Of a stretch of 64,000 nt of DNA, positions 9,315 through 16,271 are shown piece after piece. This DNA is from Mangrovimicrobium sp048323675 (lineage in GTDB: Bacteria; Pseudomonadota; Gammaproteobacteria; Pseudomonadales; Halieaceae): positions 12,001 through 76,000 of the forward strand of contig NZ_JBLWFK010000010.1 in NCBI RefSeq assembly GCF_048323675.1. The letters run 5' to 3'. The position numbers and the translations under genes were made by a program. Within the stretch, counting starts at the first letter, position 1. Each line of letters starts with the position of its first letter. The notes beneath the pieces were generated by a model that worked only from the letters and a program-made list of their open reading frames with translations, was not told where the DNA came from and ran no database searches.

Positions 9315-9910
9315 CGGCGGCCCCGCAGCGCATGTTCCGCCACCCGGCGGCCCAGCGCCTGGCAGAGCTTCGCTTCAGCGGCATCCACCGGGCGATCATT
9401 CTGCGGCCCCGCCCAGTGCGAGGCGCCGTAGGGCGTCCCCCCGGAAGTCGCCGCGGCCAGCCCGGGCTCGCTGTAGGGCAGGCCGAGCAGGAGCATGCCG
9501 TGGTGCAGCAGGGGCAGCATCATGCTCAGCAGGGTGGATTCCTGCCCGCCATGCAGGCTTGATGTCGAGGTGAACACCGCGGCGGGCTTGTCGATCATGG
9601 CGCCGCTCATCCACAGTCCGGAGGTCTGGTCGATAAAGTACTTGAGCGGCGCCGCCATGTTGCCGAAGCGAGTCGGGCTGCCCAGCACCAGGCCGGCACA
9701 GTCGCGCAGGTCGTCCAGCTCGCAATACAACGGACCCTCCCCGGGGATTTCGTCCTCAGTCTTTTCACAGTTGGCGGAGATCGCCGGCACCGTGCGCAGG
9801 CGCGCCGCAATGCCACCGACCTGTTCGACCCCCCGGCCCACCTGCCGGGCCATCTCCGCTGTAGTACCGTTGCGGGAGTAATAGAGAACCAGGATAAAGG
9901 GCGCTGACAT
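9311..9910 (-). CDS. wrbA: NAD(P)H:quinone oxidoreductase, WrbA-type flavoprotein
   Basis: 199 residues, matching the 198 of E. coli WrbA. It reduces quinones by two electrons using FMN, as a cytoplasmic tetramer. The flavodoxin phosphate-binding loop is visible near the N-terminus (YYSRNGTTAEMA), as are the FMN isoalloxazine loops (SPTRFGNMAAP and TSTSSLHGGQE) and the family GTPYGASH segment. The ATG shares its A with the upstream TGA, so it is coupled to the ArsC-like gene. Confidence 0.9.
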   Translation of the reverse strand: MSAPFILVLYYSRNGTTAEMARQVGRGVEQVGGIAARLRTVPAISANCEKTEDEIPGEGPLYCELDDLRDCAGLVLGSPTRFGNMAAPLKYFIDQTSGLWMSGAMIDKPAAVFTSTSSLHGGQESTLLSMMLPLLHHGMLLLGLPYSEPGLAAATSGGTPYGASHWAGPQNDRPVDAAEAKLCQALGRRVAEHALRGRR

Positions 9911-10260
9911 CAGTCGATCAGCGCCAGCACATTTTCCGGCGGGCGGCCGAGGACCGCGCGGTCCTCACATACCACGATGGGGCGCTCGATCAGGCGGGGA
10001 TACTCGGCCATCGCCGCGACCAGCGCGTCCTCGCTGGAACTTTTGTCGAGCCCCGCCTGCTCGTACTCGTCCTCTCCGCGACGCACCAGTTGTTCGGCGC
10101 GCAGGTCGAGCTTCTCCAGCAGGGAGCGAATCTCGGCGGCGGTGGGTGGGGTTTCGAGGTAGAGCACGATCTCCGGCGCGATGCCGTTTTCCTCCAGCAG
10201 CGCCAGTGTCGCACGGGATTTGGAGCAGCGGGGATTGTGGTAGATAGTGTAGTCGCTCAT
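9910..10260 (-). CDS. arsenate reductase-like protein (ArsC/Spx thioredoxin fold)
   Basis: 116 residues. The active-site segment YHNPRCSKSR places the catalytic cysteine at C12, as in glutaredoxin-dependent ArsC and YfgD. RPIVVCEDRAVLGRPPE is the conserved C-terminal region. An extra upstream frame exists, but ATG 10260 has GGAG 6 nt before it and gives the standard N-terminus. No ars regulator or efflux gene is nearby, and its partners are WrbA and SppA. That points to a YfgD-like redox role rather than dedicated arsenic resistance. Confidence 0.83.
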   Translation of the reverse strand: MSDYTIYHNPRCSKSRATLALLEENGIAPEIVLYLETPPTAAEIRSLLEKLDLRAEQLVRRGEDEYEQAGLDKSSSEDALVAAMAEYPRLIERPIVVCEDRAVLGRPPENVLALID

Positions 10261-10270
10261 GTGAAACTCC

Positions 10271-10300
10271 ATGACAAATTCTCGGTGGCGCGAGTATAAC
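10271..10300 (+). promoter_or_regulatory. sigma-70-type promoter for the YihY-family gene
   Basis: ATGACA at 10271-10276, an 18-bp spacer, and TATAAC at 10295-10300, just downstream of the divergent arsC-like start. Both hexamers match 5 of 6 consensus bases. Confidence 0.5.
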
Positions 10301-10336
10301 AAGGGACTGTGCCGGGGCGGGACCATTCATGCCATA

Positions 10337-11575
10337 ATGCTGCCCATGGAGGAAATAAGACCAATACTCAAAGGGGCGTGGCGGCGTATCAAATACCTGT
10401 TTTCCCGGTTCAGCGCCGACCGCTGTTCCCAGAATGCAGCCGCACTGACCTACATGAGCCTGTTCGCCATGGTGCCCCTGCTGACGGTGCTGTACACCAT
10501 GGCCTCCGCCATACCCACCTTCCAGGGGCTGGAAGTGCAGATGCAGGAGTTCCTGTTCCAGCACCTGATGCCGGAGACCAGCTCCGACGTGGAAAACTAC
10601 CTCAGCGACTTCTCCCGCCAGGCCAAGAACCTGACCGGCCCGGGCATCCTGTTCCTGGTGGTCACTGCGGTCCTGATGCTGCGCAACATCGAAAAGGCCT
10701 TCAACCTGATCTGGCGCGCCCGCGAGAACCGCAGCCCGGTCTCCAGTTTCCTGCTCTACTGGGCCGTGCTCAGCCTGGCACCGGTGGCGCTGGGCCTGGC
10801 CCTGGGCATCAGCACCTACCTGGCTTCGTTTACCGGCGTGGTCGACGAGTACGACATATTCGGCGCCAAGGCCCTGCTGCTGAAAATCGCCCCCCTGCTG
10901 CTCAGCATGGGGGCGTTCACCCTGCTCTATGTCGCTGTTCCGAATTGCCGGGTGCCCTTCAAGCACTCGGTGGTCGGCGGGCTGGTGGCGGCCATTGCCT
11001 TCCATATCGCCCGCAGCGTGTTTACCGACCTGGTGGTCGGTTCAAGCTATACCTTCATCTACGGGGCCTTCGCCGCCGTCCCCCTGTTCCTGCTGTGGAT
11101 CTACCTGTCCTGGAACATCGTGCTGATGGGCGGCATCCTGGTGCACAGCCTCTCCGCCTACCAGGACGAGGAACAGGCGGCGCGGCCCACCCTGCTGAAG
11201 GCCCTGGACGTCCTCTACCTGTTCTGGGAAAAGCAGCAGGCGGGACATTCCGTGCGGGAAATTGAACTGCTCAACGGCCGCCACGTGGTGACCCGCGGCC
11301 TCGACAGCGAAACCTGGCGCCGGCTGCGCGACCTGCTGATGGAACACAACATCCTCACCCAGAACGACCGCGGGCACTACCTGCTGTGCCGGGACCTGCA
11401 CGGACTCTACCTCTGGCAGCTGAAGGAGTGGATCGCGGACGAACTGCCCCTGGAACAGGGAGAAATCACCACCCACCTGGGCTGGCAGAAGACCGCCTGG
11501 GACCTGCTGCGGACGCAACGCCAGAACCAGCGGGAAATACTGCAACTTTCACTCGCCGAACTCTACAGCCAATGA
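10337..11575 (+). CDS. YihY/BrkB family inner-membrane protein
   Basis: 412 residues from ATG 10337; ATG 10346 is an equally possible start, and neither has a clear ribosome site. Residues about 30-290 hold six membrane helices with the family pattern RCSQNAAALTYMSLFAMVPLLT near the start and IWRARENRSPVSSFLLYW in the middle. The C-terminal 130 residues are soluble and resemble a winged helix (HVVTRGLDSETWRRLRDLL). The family was once annotated as ribonuclease BN, which was an error; its function remains uncertain. The stop overlaps the next ATG (ATGA), coupling it to the thioredoxin-like lipoprotein. Confidence 0.87.
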   Translation: MLPMEEIRPILKGAWRRIKYLFSRFSADRCSQNAAALTYMSLFAMVPLLTVLYTMASAIPTFQGLEVQMQEFLFQHLMPETSSDVENYLSDFSRQAKNLTGPGILFLVVTAVLMLRNIEKAFNLIWRARENRSPVSSFLLYWAVLSLAPVALGLALGISTYLASFTGVVDEYDIFGAKALLLKIAPLLLSMGAFTLLYVAVPNCRVPFKHSVVGGLVAAIAFHIARSVFTDLVVGSSYTFIYGAFAAVPLFLLWIYLSWNIVLMGGILVHSLSAYQDEEQAARPTLLKALDVLYLFWEKQQAGHSVREIELLNGRHVVTRGLDSETWRRLRDLLMEHNILTQNDRGHYLLCRDLHGLYLWQLKEWIADELPLEQGEITTHLGWQKTAWDLLRTQRQNQREILQLSLAELYSQ

Positions 11576-12030
11576 GACTCACCAAGCCGCAGTGGCCCCT
11601 GGCCATCACCCTGCTGTTGCTGTGCGCCTGCACAGCGGACCAATCGACCCCCACCGGCAACCTGGCCCGGTTCCAGCCGCAGGACTACCGCGGCCAATGG
11701 GTAGTCATCAACTACTGGGCCCAGTGGTGCAAACCCTGTATCAAGGAAATACCGGAATTGAACGAACTGGCATCCCACACCCCGGGGGTCGCAGTCCTCG
11801 GGGTGAATTTCGACGGTGCTCGCGGAGAGGAATTGCAGGCCCAGGTCGATGCCCTGGGCATCGCCTTCCCGTTGATCCTGGAAGACCCATCGGGGGTACT
11901 GGGCATCGAGCGCCCCAGGGCCCTGCCGACCACCGTCGTGATCAACCCGCAAGGCGAAATTACCGCAACGTTGATGGGGCCACAGACGCTGGAGTCCCTG
12001 CGCGGAGCGACGGGCGCGGGAACTGAATAG
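11572..12030 (+). CDS. TlpA-like thioredoxin-fold lipoprotein
   Basis: 152 residues. A lipoprotein signal ends in LLLLCAC, so acylation at C20 is likely and the protein would face the periplasm. The thioredoxin fold follows with the redox motif W-C-K-P-C (C53, C56) and the cis-proline region RPRALPTTVVI. Proteins of this TlpA/ResA type reduce or oxidise periplasmic disulfides, often during cytochrome maturation. The partner is unknown here. Translation is coupled to the YihY-family gene by a four-base overlap. Confidence 0.85.
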   Translation: MRLTKPQWPLAITLLLLCACTADQSTPTGNLARFQPQDYRGQWVVINYWAQWCKPCIKEIPELNELASHTPGVAVLGVNFDGARGEELQAQVDALGIAFPLILEDPSGVLGIERPRALPTTVVINPQGEITATLMGPQTLESLRGATGAGTE

Positions 12031-12059
12031 CGGACAGGGTCAACCGGCACCGCCAGCAG

Positions 12060-12087
12060 AAAAAAAAGCGGCCCCAAAAAGGGGCCG
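12060..12087 (-). terminator. intrinsic terminator of the candidate small RNA
   Basis: Stem CGGCCCC / GGGGCCG (12069-12075 with 12081-12087), 5-nt loop, then on the minus strand one C and eight T (12067-12060). The T-run lies only on the minus-strand side, so it is built to end a minus-strand transcript, not the plus-strand gene at 11572-12030. Confidence 0.85.
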
Positions 12088-12167
12088 AATCCACACTAAA
12101 CACCAGTGAAGTCTCACAGAGAAACCTGGACATCCACTGACAACAAGCCAAGCACTCGCTGTTGTCG
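12060..12167 (-). ncRNA. candidate sigma-E-dependent small RNA
   Basis: A promoter at 12173-12199 and a strong minus-strand terminator at 12060-12087 bracket about 108 nt with no convincing ORF. The inferred 5' end lies near 12167. The RNA would start with a hairpin whose 7-bp arms are 12139-12145 and 12160-12166 (GACAACA / TGTTGTC), carry a second structured region around 12096-12138, and end in a GC stem plus eight U. The reasoning uses promoter, terminator and structure only; no family was identified by search. MicA and RybB of enterics and ErsA of Pseudomonas are known RNAs with the same control logic, but homology to them is not shown. Confidence 0.6.
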
Positions 12168-12172
12168 AAAGG

Positions 12173-12199
12173 TCTGACCCGGGGGCTGGCATGAAGTTC
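12173..12199 (-). promoter_or_regulatory. sigma-E (RpoE/AlgU)-type promoter
   Basis: On the minus strand GAACTT (12199-12194, extended to GGGAACTT), a 16-nt spacer, then TCAGA (12177-12173). The sigma-E consensus is GGAACTT with 16-17 nt to TCnGA. The start site expected 5-7 nt downstream falls at the base of the first RNA hairpin. Confidence 0.65.
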
Positions 12200-12385
12200 C
12201 CGCCAGTGAAAAAAAATCGCCATTTTCTTTGCCGCGGGACACCTGCGCGCATACCATGCGCGGCCACTGGAACGGGCGGCGGCGGGCGCTGGGCACCGCG
12301 GGCCCTTGCGTGGACAGCAGCAGCGCGACAGGCTAGGCTTGGGCTGCGATCGCGCTGCCAGATACCACATCGGAGGAGGTTCACA

Positions 12386-13366
12386 ATGGGCAAGCTTTAC
12401 GAGAACAACGCGGTAACCATCGGCGGCACCCCCCTGGTCAGAATCAACCACATAACCTCCGGCAATGTGTACGGCAAGCTCGAGAGTCGCAACCCGGCCA
12501 ATTCGGTGAAATGCCGGATCGGCGCCAGCATGGTGGCCGCAGCCGAACAGGACGGCAGCCTGCGGCCGGGCATGACCATTGTCGAGCCCACCAGCGGCAA
12601 TACCGGCATCGCCCTGGCCTTCGTCGCCGCCGCCAAGGGCTACGGCTGCATCCTCACCATGCCCAATACCATGAGCCTGGAGCGGCGCATGCTGATGAAG
12701 GCCCTGGGGGCAGAAGTGGTGCTTACCGACGGCGCCAAGGGAATCCCGGCGGCGATCGCCAAGGCCGAGGAAATCATCGCCTCCGACCCGGACAAGTACT
12801 GGGGCCCCCACCAGTTCGAGAACCCCGCCAACCCGGCCATTCACGAGGCGACCACCGGCCCTGAAATCTGGGATGACAGCGATGGCCAGATCGACATCCT
12901 GGTTTCCGGCGTCGGTACCGGCGGCACGCTGACGGGGATATCGCGCTACATCAAGAACAGCAAGGGCAAGGCGATCACCACAGTCGCGGTGGAACCGGAC
13001 ACCTCGACAGTCGTCACCGCGGCCAAGGCCGGAGAAGAGCCCACCCACGCACCGCACAAAATCCAGGGTATCGGCGCCGGCATCCTGCCCGCCAATCTCG
13101 ACCTGGCCATGGTCGACGTGGTCGAGCGGGTATCCAGCGAGGAAGCCATGGAATACGCCCACCGGCTGATGCAGGAGGAAGGCATCCTCGCCGGTATTTC
13201 CTCCGGCGCGGCCATGGCCGTGGCGGCCCGGCTGGCAGAGCGTCCGGAAAACGCCGGCAAGATGATCGTGGCCATACTCCCCGACTCCGGTGAACGCTAC
13301 CTTACCTCGGCCCTGTTTGCCGGCCGTTTCAGTGACAACGAGACTGTACAGTCGACCGTAAGCTAA
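12386..13366 (+). CDS. cysK: cysteine synthase A (O-acetylserine sulfhydrylase)
   Basis: 326 residues against 323 in E. coli CysK. It makes cysteine from O-acetylserine and sulfide with PLP. The PLP lysine is K42 in NPANSVKCRIG, and EPTSGNTGIALAF is the substrate loop. GVGTGGTLTG binds the PLP phosphate, and ILPDSGERYL is the CysK-type end. The NPANSVKCRIG form and length favour CysK over CysM. The frame is open upstream, but ATG 12386 has GGAGGA about 10 nt before it. It is followed after 5 bp by the helicase gene. Confidence 0.94.
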   Translation: MGKLYENNAVTIGGTPLVRINHITSGNVYGKLESRNPANSVKCRIGASMVAAAEQDGSLRPGMTIVEPTSGNTGIALAFVAAAKGYGCILTMPNTMSLERRMLMKALGAEVVLTDGAKGIPAAIAKAEEIIASDPDKYWGPHQFENPANPAIHEATTGPEIWDDSDGQIDILVSGVGTGGTLTGISRYIKNSKGKAITTVAVEPDTSTVVTAAKAGEEPTHAPHKIQGIGAGILPANLDLAMVDVVERVSSEEAMEYAHRLMQEEGILAGISSGAAMAVAARLAERPENAGKMIVAILPDSGERYLTSALFAGRFSDNETVQSTVS

Positions 13367-13371
13367 AGCCG

Positions 13372-14733
13372 ATGTTTGAAGATATGGAACTGGACCGCGG
13401 CCTGCGCCTCGGCCTTGAAAACCTGGGACTCGAAACCCCGACTCCGGTACAGGCCGCTGCCGTACCCGCACTTATCGCTGGCAGCGACCTGCGGATCAGC
13501 GCCCAGACCGGTTCGGGCAAAACCCTGGCCTACCTGCTGCCCGCCCTGCAGCGCATCCTCGCCGAGCCGGCGAGCCGCAAGTCGGGCGCGCTGGCCGTGG
13601 TGCTGGTGCCGACCCGGGAACTGGCCCGGCAGGTACTGAAAAACTGCCGTGACCTGGCCGCCAAAACCCCGTTGAACGCCATGGCCCTCACCGGTGGCGC
13701 GGATTTCAAATACCAGAAATCGGAGCTGCGGAAAAACCCGGAGGTGATCATCGCCACACCGGGCCGGTTGCTGGAGCACTGCGAGAAAGGCAGCGCGGAC
13801 CTAGCCTCCGTGCGCACCCTGGTCCTCGATGAGGCCGATCGCATGCTCGACATGGGCTTTCGCGACGAGGTGCTGCAGATCGCCGCATTCTGCCCGCCCG
13901 AGCGCCAGGTCGTCCTGCTCTCCGCCACCCTCAATCACGCCGGGCTCGGCAGCGTTGCGCAGGCCCTGCTACAGCAGCCGCAAACCATCAACATCGACCC
14001 GCCGCGCAGTGCCAGCGAAGGCATCCGCCACCAGCACATCCTCGCCGACAGCCCCAGCCACAAGGACGCGTTGCTGGCCGCTCTGCTGCAGCAACAGGAA
14101 TTCCGCCGGGCGCTGGTGTTCGCCAACCAGCGCAGCATCGCCGAGCGGCTGGCCAACCAGCTGGCCGGCGGCGAGCTGAAAACCGCCTGCCTGCACGGCG
14201 AACTGACCACCGAGGAGCGCAAGGCGGTCATGACCCGCTTTCGCGATGGCCGGATCCAGGTGCTCTGCGCCTCCGATCTCGCGGCGCGGGGCCTCGACGT
14301 ACCCGATATCGACCTGGTGGTGAACTACGACCTGCCGCGCAGCGGCGACGACTACCTGCACCGCACCGGTCGCACCGGCCGGGCCGGTGCGCAGGGCCTG
14401 GCCATATCCCTGGTGGGGGCCAACGAGTGGAACCTGATGATCAGTATCCAGCGCTACCTGAAGCTGGAACTGGAACGCAGCGCCGTGCCCGGACTCAAGG
14501 CCCGCTACCAGGGCCCGGGCAAGGTGAAATCCTCCGGCAAGGCCGTCGGCCCGAAGAAAAAGAAAACCGACAAGACCGCGGCCGCAAAGAAAAAGCAGCG
14601 CGCCCGCGACCAGAAGAGTCGCGGCAAGCACCGCGCCAATGTCTCCGCGGACGGCTTCGCGCCCCTCACCCGCGCCAGGCCAAAACCCGCTGCCGGGGGC
14701 AATCCAGACAGCGAGTCGCCCGGTGACAAGTGA
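13372..14733 (+). CDS. srmB: DEAD-box RNA helicase, SrmB-like
   Basis: 453 residues. The ordered helicase motifs are Q motif (LETPTPVQAAAVP), Walker A AQTGSGKT (44-51), PTRELA, ATPGRLLEH, DEAD (153-156), SAT, RGLDVPDID and HRTGRTGR (330-337). A lysine-rich tail (about 386-453) suits RNA binding. Opening residues FEDMELDRGLRLGLENLG resemble SrmB, which helps 50S ribosome assembly. The exact paralogue (SrmB versus RhlE) is less certain than the family. ATG 13372 lies 5 bp after cysK without a clear ribosome site, and the stop shares a base with thpR. Confidence 0.88.
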   Translation: MFEDMELDRGLRLGLENLGLETPTPVQAAAVPALIAGSDLRISAQTGSGKTLAYLLPALQRILAEPASRKSGALAVVLVPTRELARQVLKNCRDLAAKTPLNAMALTGGADFKYQKSELRKNPEVIIATPGRLLEHCEKGSADLASVRTLVLDEADRMLDMGFRDEVLQIAAFCPPERQVVLLSATLNHAGLGSVAQALLQQPQTINIDPPRSASEGIRHQHILADSPSHKDALLAALLQQQEFRRALVFANQRSIAERLANQLAGGELKTACLHGELTTEERKAVMTRFRDGRIQVLCASDLAARGLDVPDIDLVVNYDLPRSGDDYLHRTGRTGRAGAQGLAISLVGANEWNLMISIQRYLKLELERSAVPGLKARYQGPGKVKSSGKAVGPKKKKTDKTAAAKKKQRARDQKSRGKHRANVSADGFAPLTRARPKPAAGGNPDSESPGDK

Positions 14734-15275
14734 TGCGCCTGTTCTTCGCGCTGGACATTCCCGGCCCCCTGGCGCTGGACATTGCCACCTGGCGGGAGCA
14801 GCAGCTGCCACTGCTGGGCCGGCCGGTACCCGCGGCCAACTTCCACATCACCCTCGCCTTCCTCGGCGAAATCCCTGACTCCCGCCTCGACGCGCTCTGC
14901 CAGGACGTCGACGCCGCAGCGGAAAAGCTGGCGCCCGCCGCGTTCGAGCTGCAACTCGACCAGGTCGGTTACTGGCCGCGCCCGGGCATCTACTGGCTGG
15001 GCCCGGCGAGCTGGCCCGACAGTCTGGAGCACCTCGCCCGCAAACTCGGGGGCATCGGCGCTATCCACGGCCACGAGAAGCGCCGCGAACACTTCCAGGC
15101 CCACGTCACCCTGTTCCGCGGCTGTGAGGCGGCGCCGCCCGCACCCGCCCTGGCGCCGGACTTCCGGCTCTCCTGCAGCGAGTTCCTGCTGATGGAGTCC
15201 CGGCAGGGTAAACGCGGTGTCAGCTACCACCCGGTCGCCGGCTGGGAACTCGGCACTGGCTTTAATCCGGCGTAG
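14733..15275 (+). CDS. thpR: RNA 2',3'-cyclic phosphodiesterase (2'-5' RNA ligase family)
   Basis: 180 residues. The two HxTx motifs that define the 2H phosphoesterase fold are HITL (38-41) and HVTL (124-127), with the N-terminal MRLFFALDIP strand. Family enzymes open 2',3'-cyclic phosphates to 2'-phosphates and can ligate 2'-5' bonds in vitro. A GTG lies one codon earlier; I chose ATG 14733, which overlaps the helicase TGA by one base. cysK, srmB-like and thpR form a compact plus-strand run. Confidence 0.9.
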   Translation: MRLFFALDIPGPLALDIATWREQQLPLLGRPVPAANFHITLAFLGEIPDSRLDALCQDVDAAAEKLAPAAFELQLDQVGYWPRPGIYWLGPASWPDSLEHLARKLGGIGAIHGHEKRREHFQAHVTLFRGCEAAPPAPALAPDFRLSCSEFLLMESRQGKRGVSYHPVAGWELGTGFNPA

Positions 15276-15285
15276 GCGTGGCTGA

Positions 15286-15370
15286 TGTGTGGGGCGGCCT
15301 GGTGCGTGGGGCGGCCTGGTGCGTGGGGCGGCCTGGTGCGTGGGGCGGCCTGGTGCGTGGGGCGGCCTGG
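15286..15370 (+). repeat. 17-bp tandem repeat, five copies
   Basis: Unit GGTGCGTGGGGCGGCCT, five near-identical copies in a row just after thpR; the first is partial at its 5' end. Because 17 is not a multiple of three, the overlapping open frame is not a credible coding repeat. Confidence 0.9.
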
Positions 15371-15610
15371 CGGCCGCTGCGTGGCCTGCGGGCGGGAAGG
15401 CTCTTTTACTCCATTCCGGGCGCTTGCGGCGCGTTGGCCTGTGAGTGCCCGGAATTGCTGCGTGGCTGCGGGGTTTTGAATGAGCCTTGAGATTACATGC
15501 TACTTGGCTGCACGAAAGTCAGTGTGGTGGGTTGGCGCATCGCGGTGGTGAGGTGGTTCCGCTTGGGGATCGAGCTCGCACCGACGCCCTCCAAGTCCGT
15601 AAAAGAGCCT
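15364..15610 (+). repeat. left arm of a long imperfect inverted repeat
   Basis: About 247 bp, largely complementary to 15861-16108. Shared exact blocks include GCGCTTGCGGCGCGTTGGCC, GAGATTACATGCTAC, GGTTCCGCTTGGGG and CACCGACGCCCTCCAAGTCC. Weaker similarity continues inward to about 15640. Confidence 0.85.
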
Positions 15611-15682
15611 TCCCACCCACTGGCAACGCGGGGGTAACCCCGGGCTTTCGCATTGTGATCCAGCTTCCGGTTTCCGGTTTGA

Positions 15683-15738
15683 CTGGCTCCTGGCTCCTGG
15701 CTCCTGGCTCCAGATTCCAGATTCCAGATTCCAGATTC
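15683..15738 (+). repeat. two adjacent heptamer arrays
   Basis: CTGGCTC four times (15683-15710) followed directly by CAGATTC four times (15711-15738), flanked by further degenerate 7-mers such as CCGGCTC and CGGATTC. It lies between the two arms of the long inverted repeat. Confidence 0.9.
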
Positions 15739-15860
15739 CCGGCTCCGGATTCCTGGCTCCAAACAACCGCGTCGAATCTTTACTCCATCCGAGACCCCGC
15801 AAGCAGGCCGTGCATAGTTCCTTCAGTCGTCGTTTGGCACCCGCATTGGCGTCGGGTGGT

Positions 15861-16108
15861 GCATGTCTTTTGCGGACTTGGAGGGCGTCGGTGCGAACTC
15901 GAACCCCAAGCGGAACCGCCACAGCAACGCGATGCGCCATGCCGCCACACCAGCTACCGTGGAGCCACGTAGCATGTAATCTCATGACTCATTCATAACC
16001 CGGCAGCCACGCGGCAATTCCGGCCACCCAAAGGCCAACGCGCCGCAAGCGCCCGCAATGGAGCAAAAGACATGCACCGCCCGGCGCCAATGCCGCGGCC
16101 GCCAGGCC
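15861..16108 (-). repeat. right arm of the long imperfect inverted repeat
   Basis: Reverse complement of the 15364-15610 unit, by eye roughly three quarters identical with small indels. No ORF, terminal inverted repeat or target duplication typical of an insertion sequence is obvious. Confidence 0.85.
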
Positions 16109-16271
16109 GTCAACAACGATGCAGCAAAAAACCCGCGCCACCCAGCGTCAATACAACGGCGGTAAAGCCGTAAAACAGTCCAACTGAAAAGCCATCAGAC
16201 AACCAGAGTTCTGTCACTGTGCAAACACCGCGTCTGGGGTAAACTGCCGCTTCAACCTGGAGGTACTTTTC

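Larger units (their letters stand above)
15276..16271. other. gene-free, repeat-filled region
   Basis: About 1 kb between thpR and prlC. It holds the 17-bp array, both inverted-repeat arms and the heptamer arrays. The open frames here lack ribosome sites and follow the repeats. A 35-codon minus-strand frame near 16110-16217 with one hydrophobic stretch (VGLFYGFTAVVLTLGGAGFLL) is the only piece with protein-like character and is not claimed as a gene. Confidence 0.8.

Noticed and set aside
7504..9573. 689-codon plus-strand frame over sppA, DUF2069 and wrbA
   Set aside because: Antisense to three genes with clear family motifs; its own translation has none.
9910..10260. Arsenic-resistance operon
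   Set aside because: Only an ArsC-like protein is present, without arsR, arsB/acr3 or arsH; the YfgD-like housekeeping role fits the neighbourhood better.
12040..12393. 117-codon minus-strand frame across the tlpA-like/cysK gap
   Set aside because: It crosses the terminator and promoter of the candidate small RNA and has no ribosome site or protein-like pattern; the RNA explanation is better.
15278..15490. 70-codon plus-strand frame after thpR
   Set aside because: It simply reads through the 17-bp tandem array and the inverted-repeat arm; low complexity, no start signal.
16110..16217. 35-codon minus-strand frame with one hydrophobic helix (VGLFYGFTAVVLTLGGAGFLL)
   Set aside because: GTG start without a ribosome site, next to repeat DNA. 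Protein-like composition alone is not enough.
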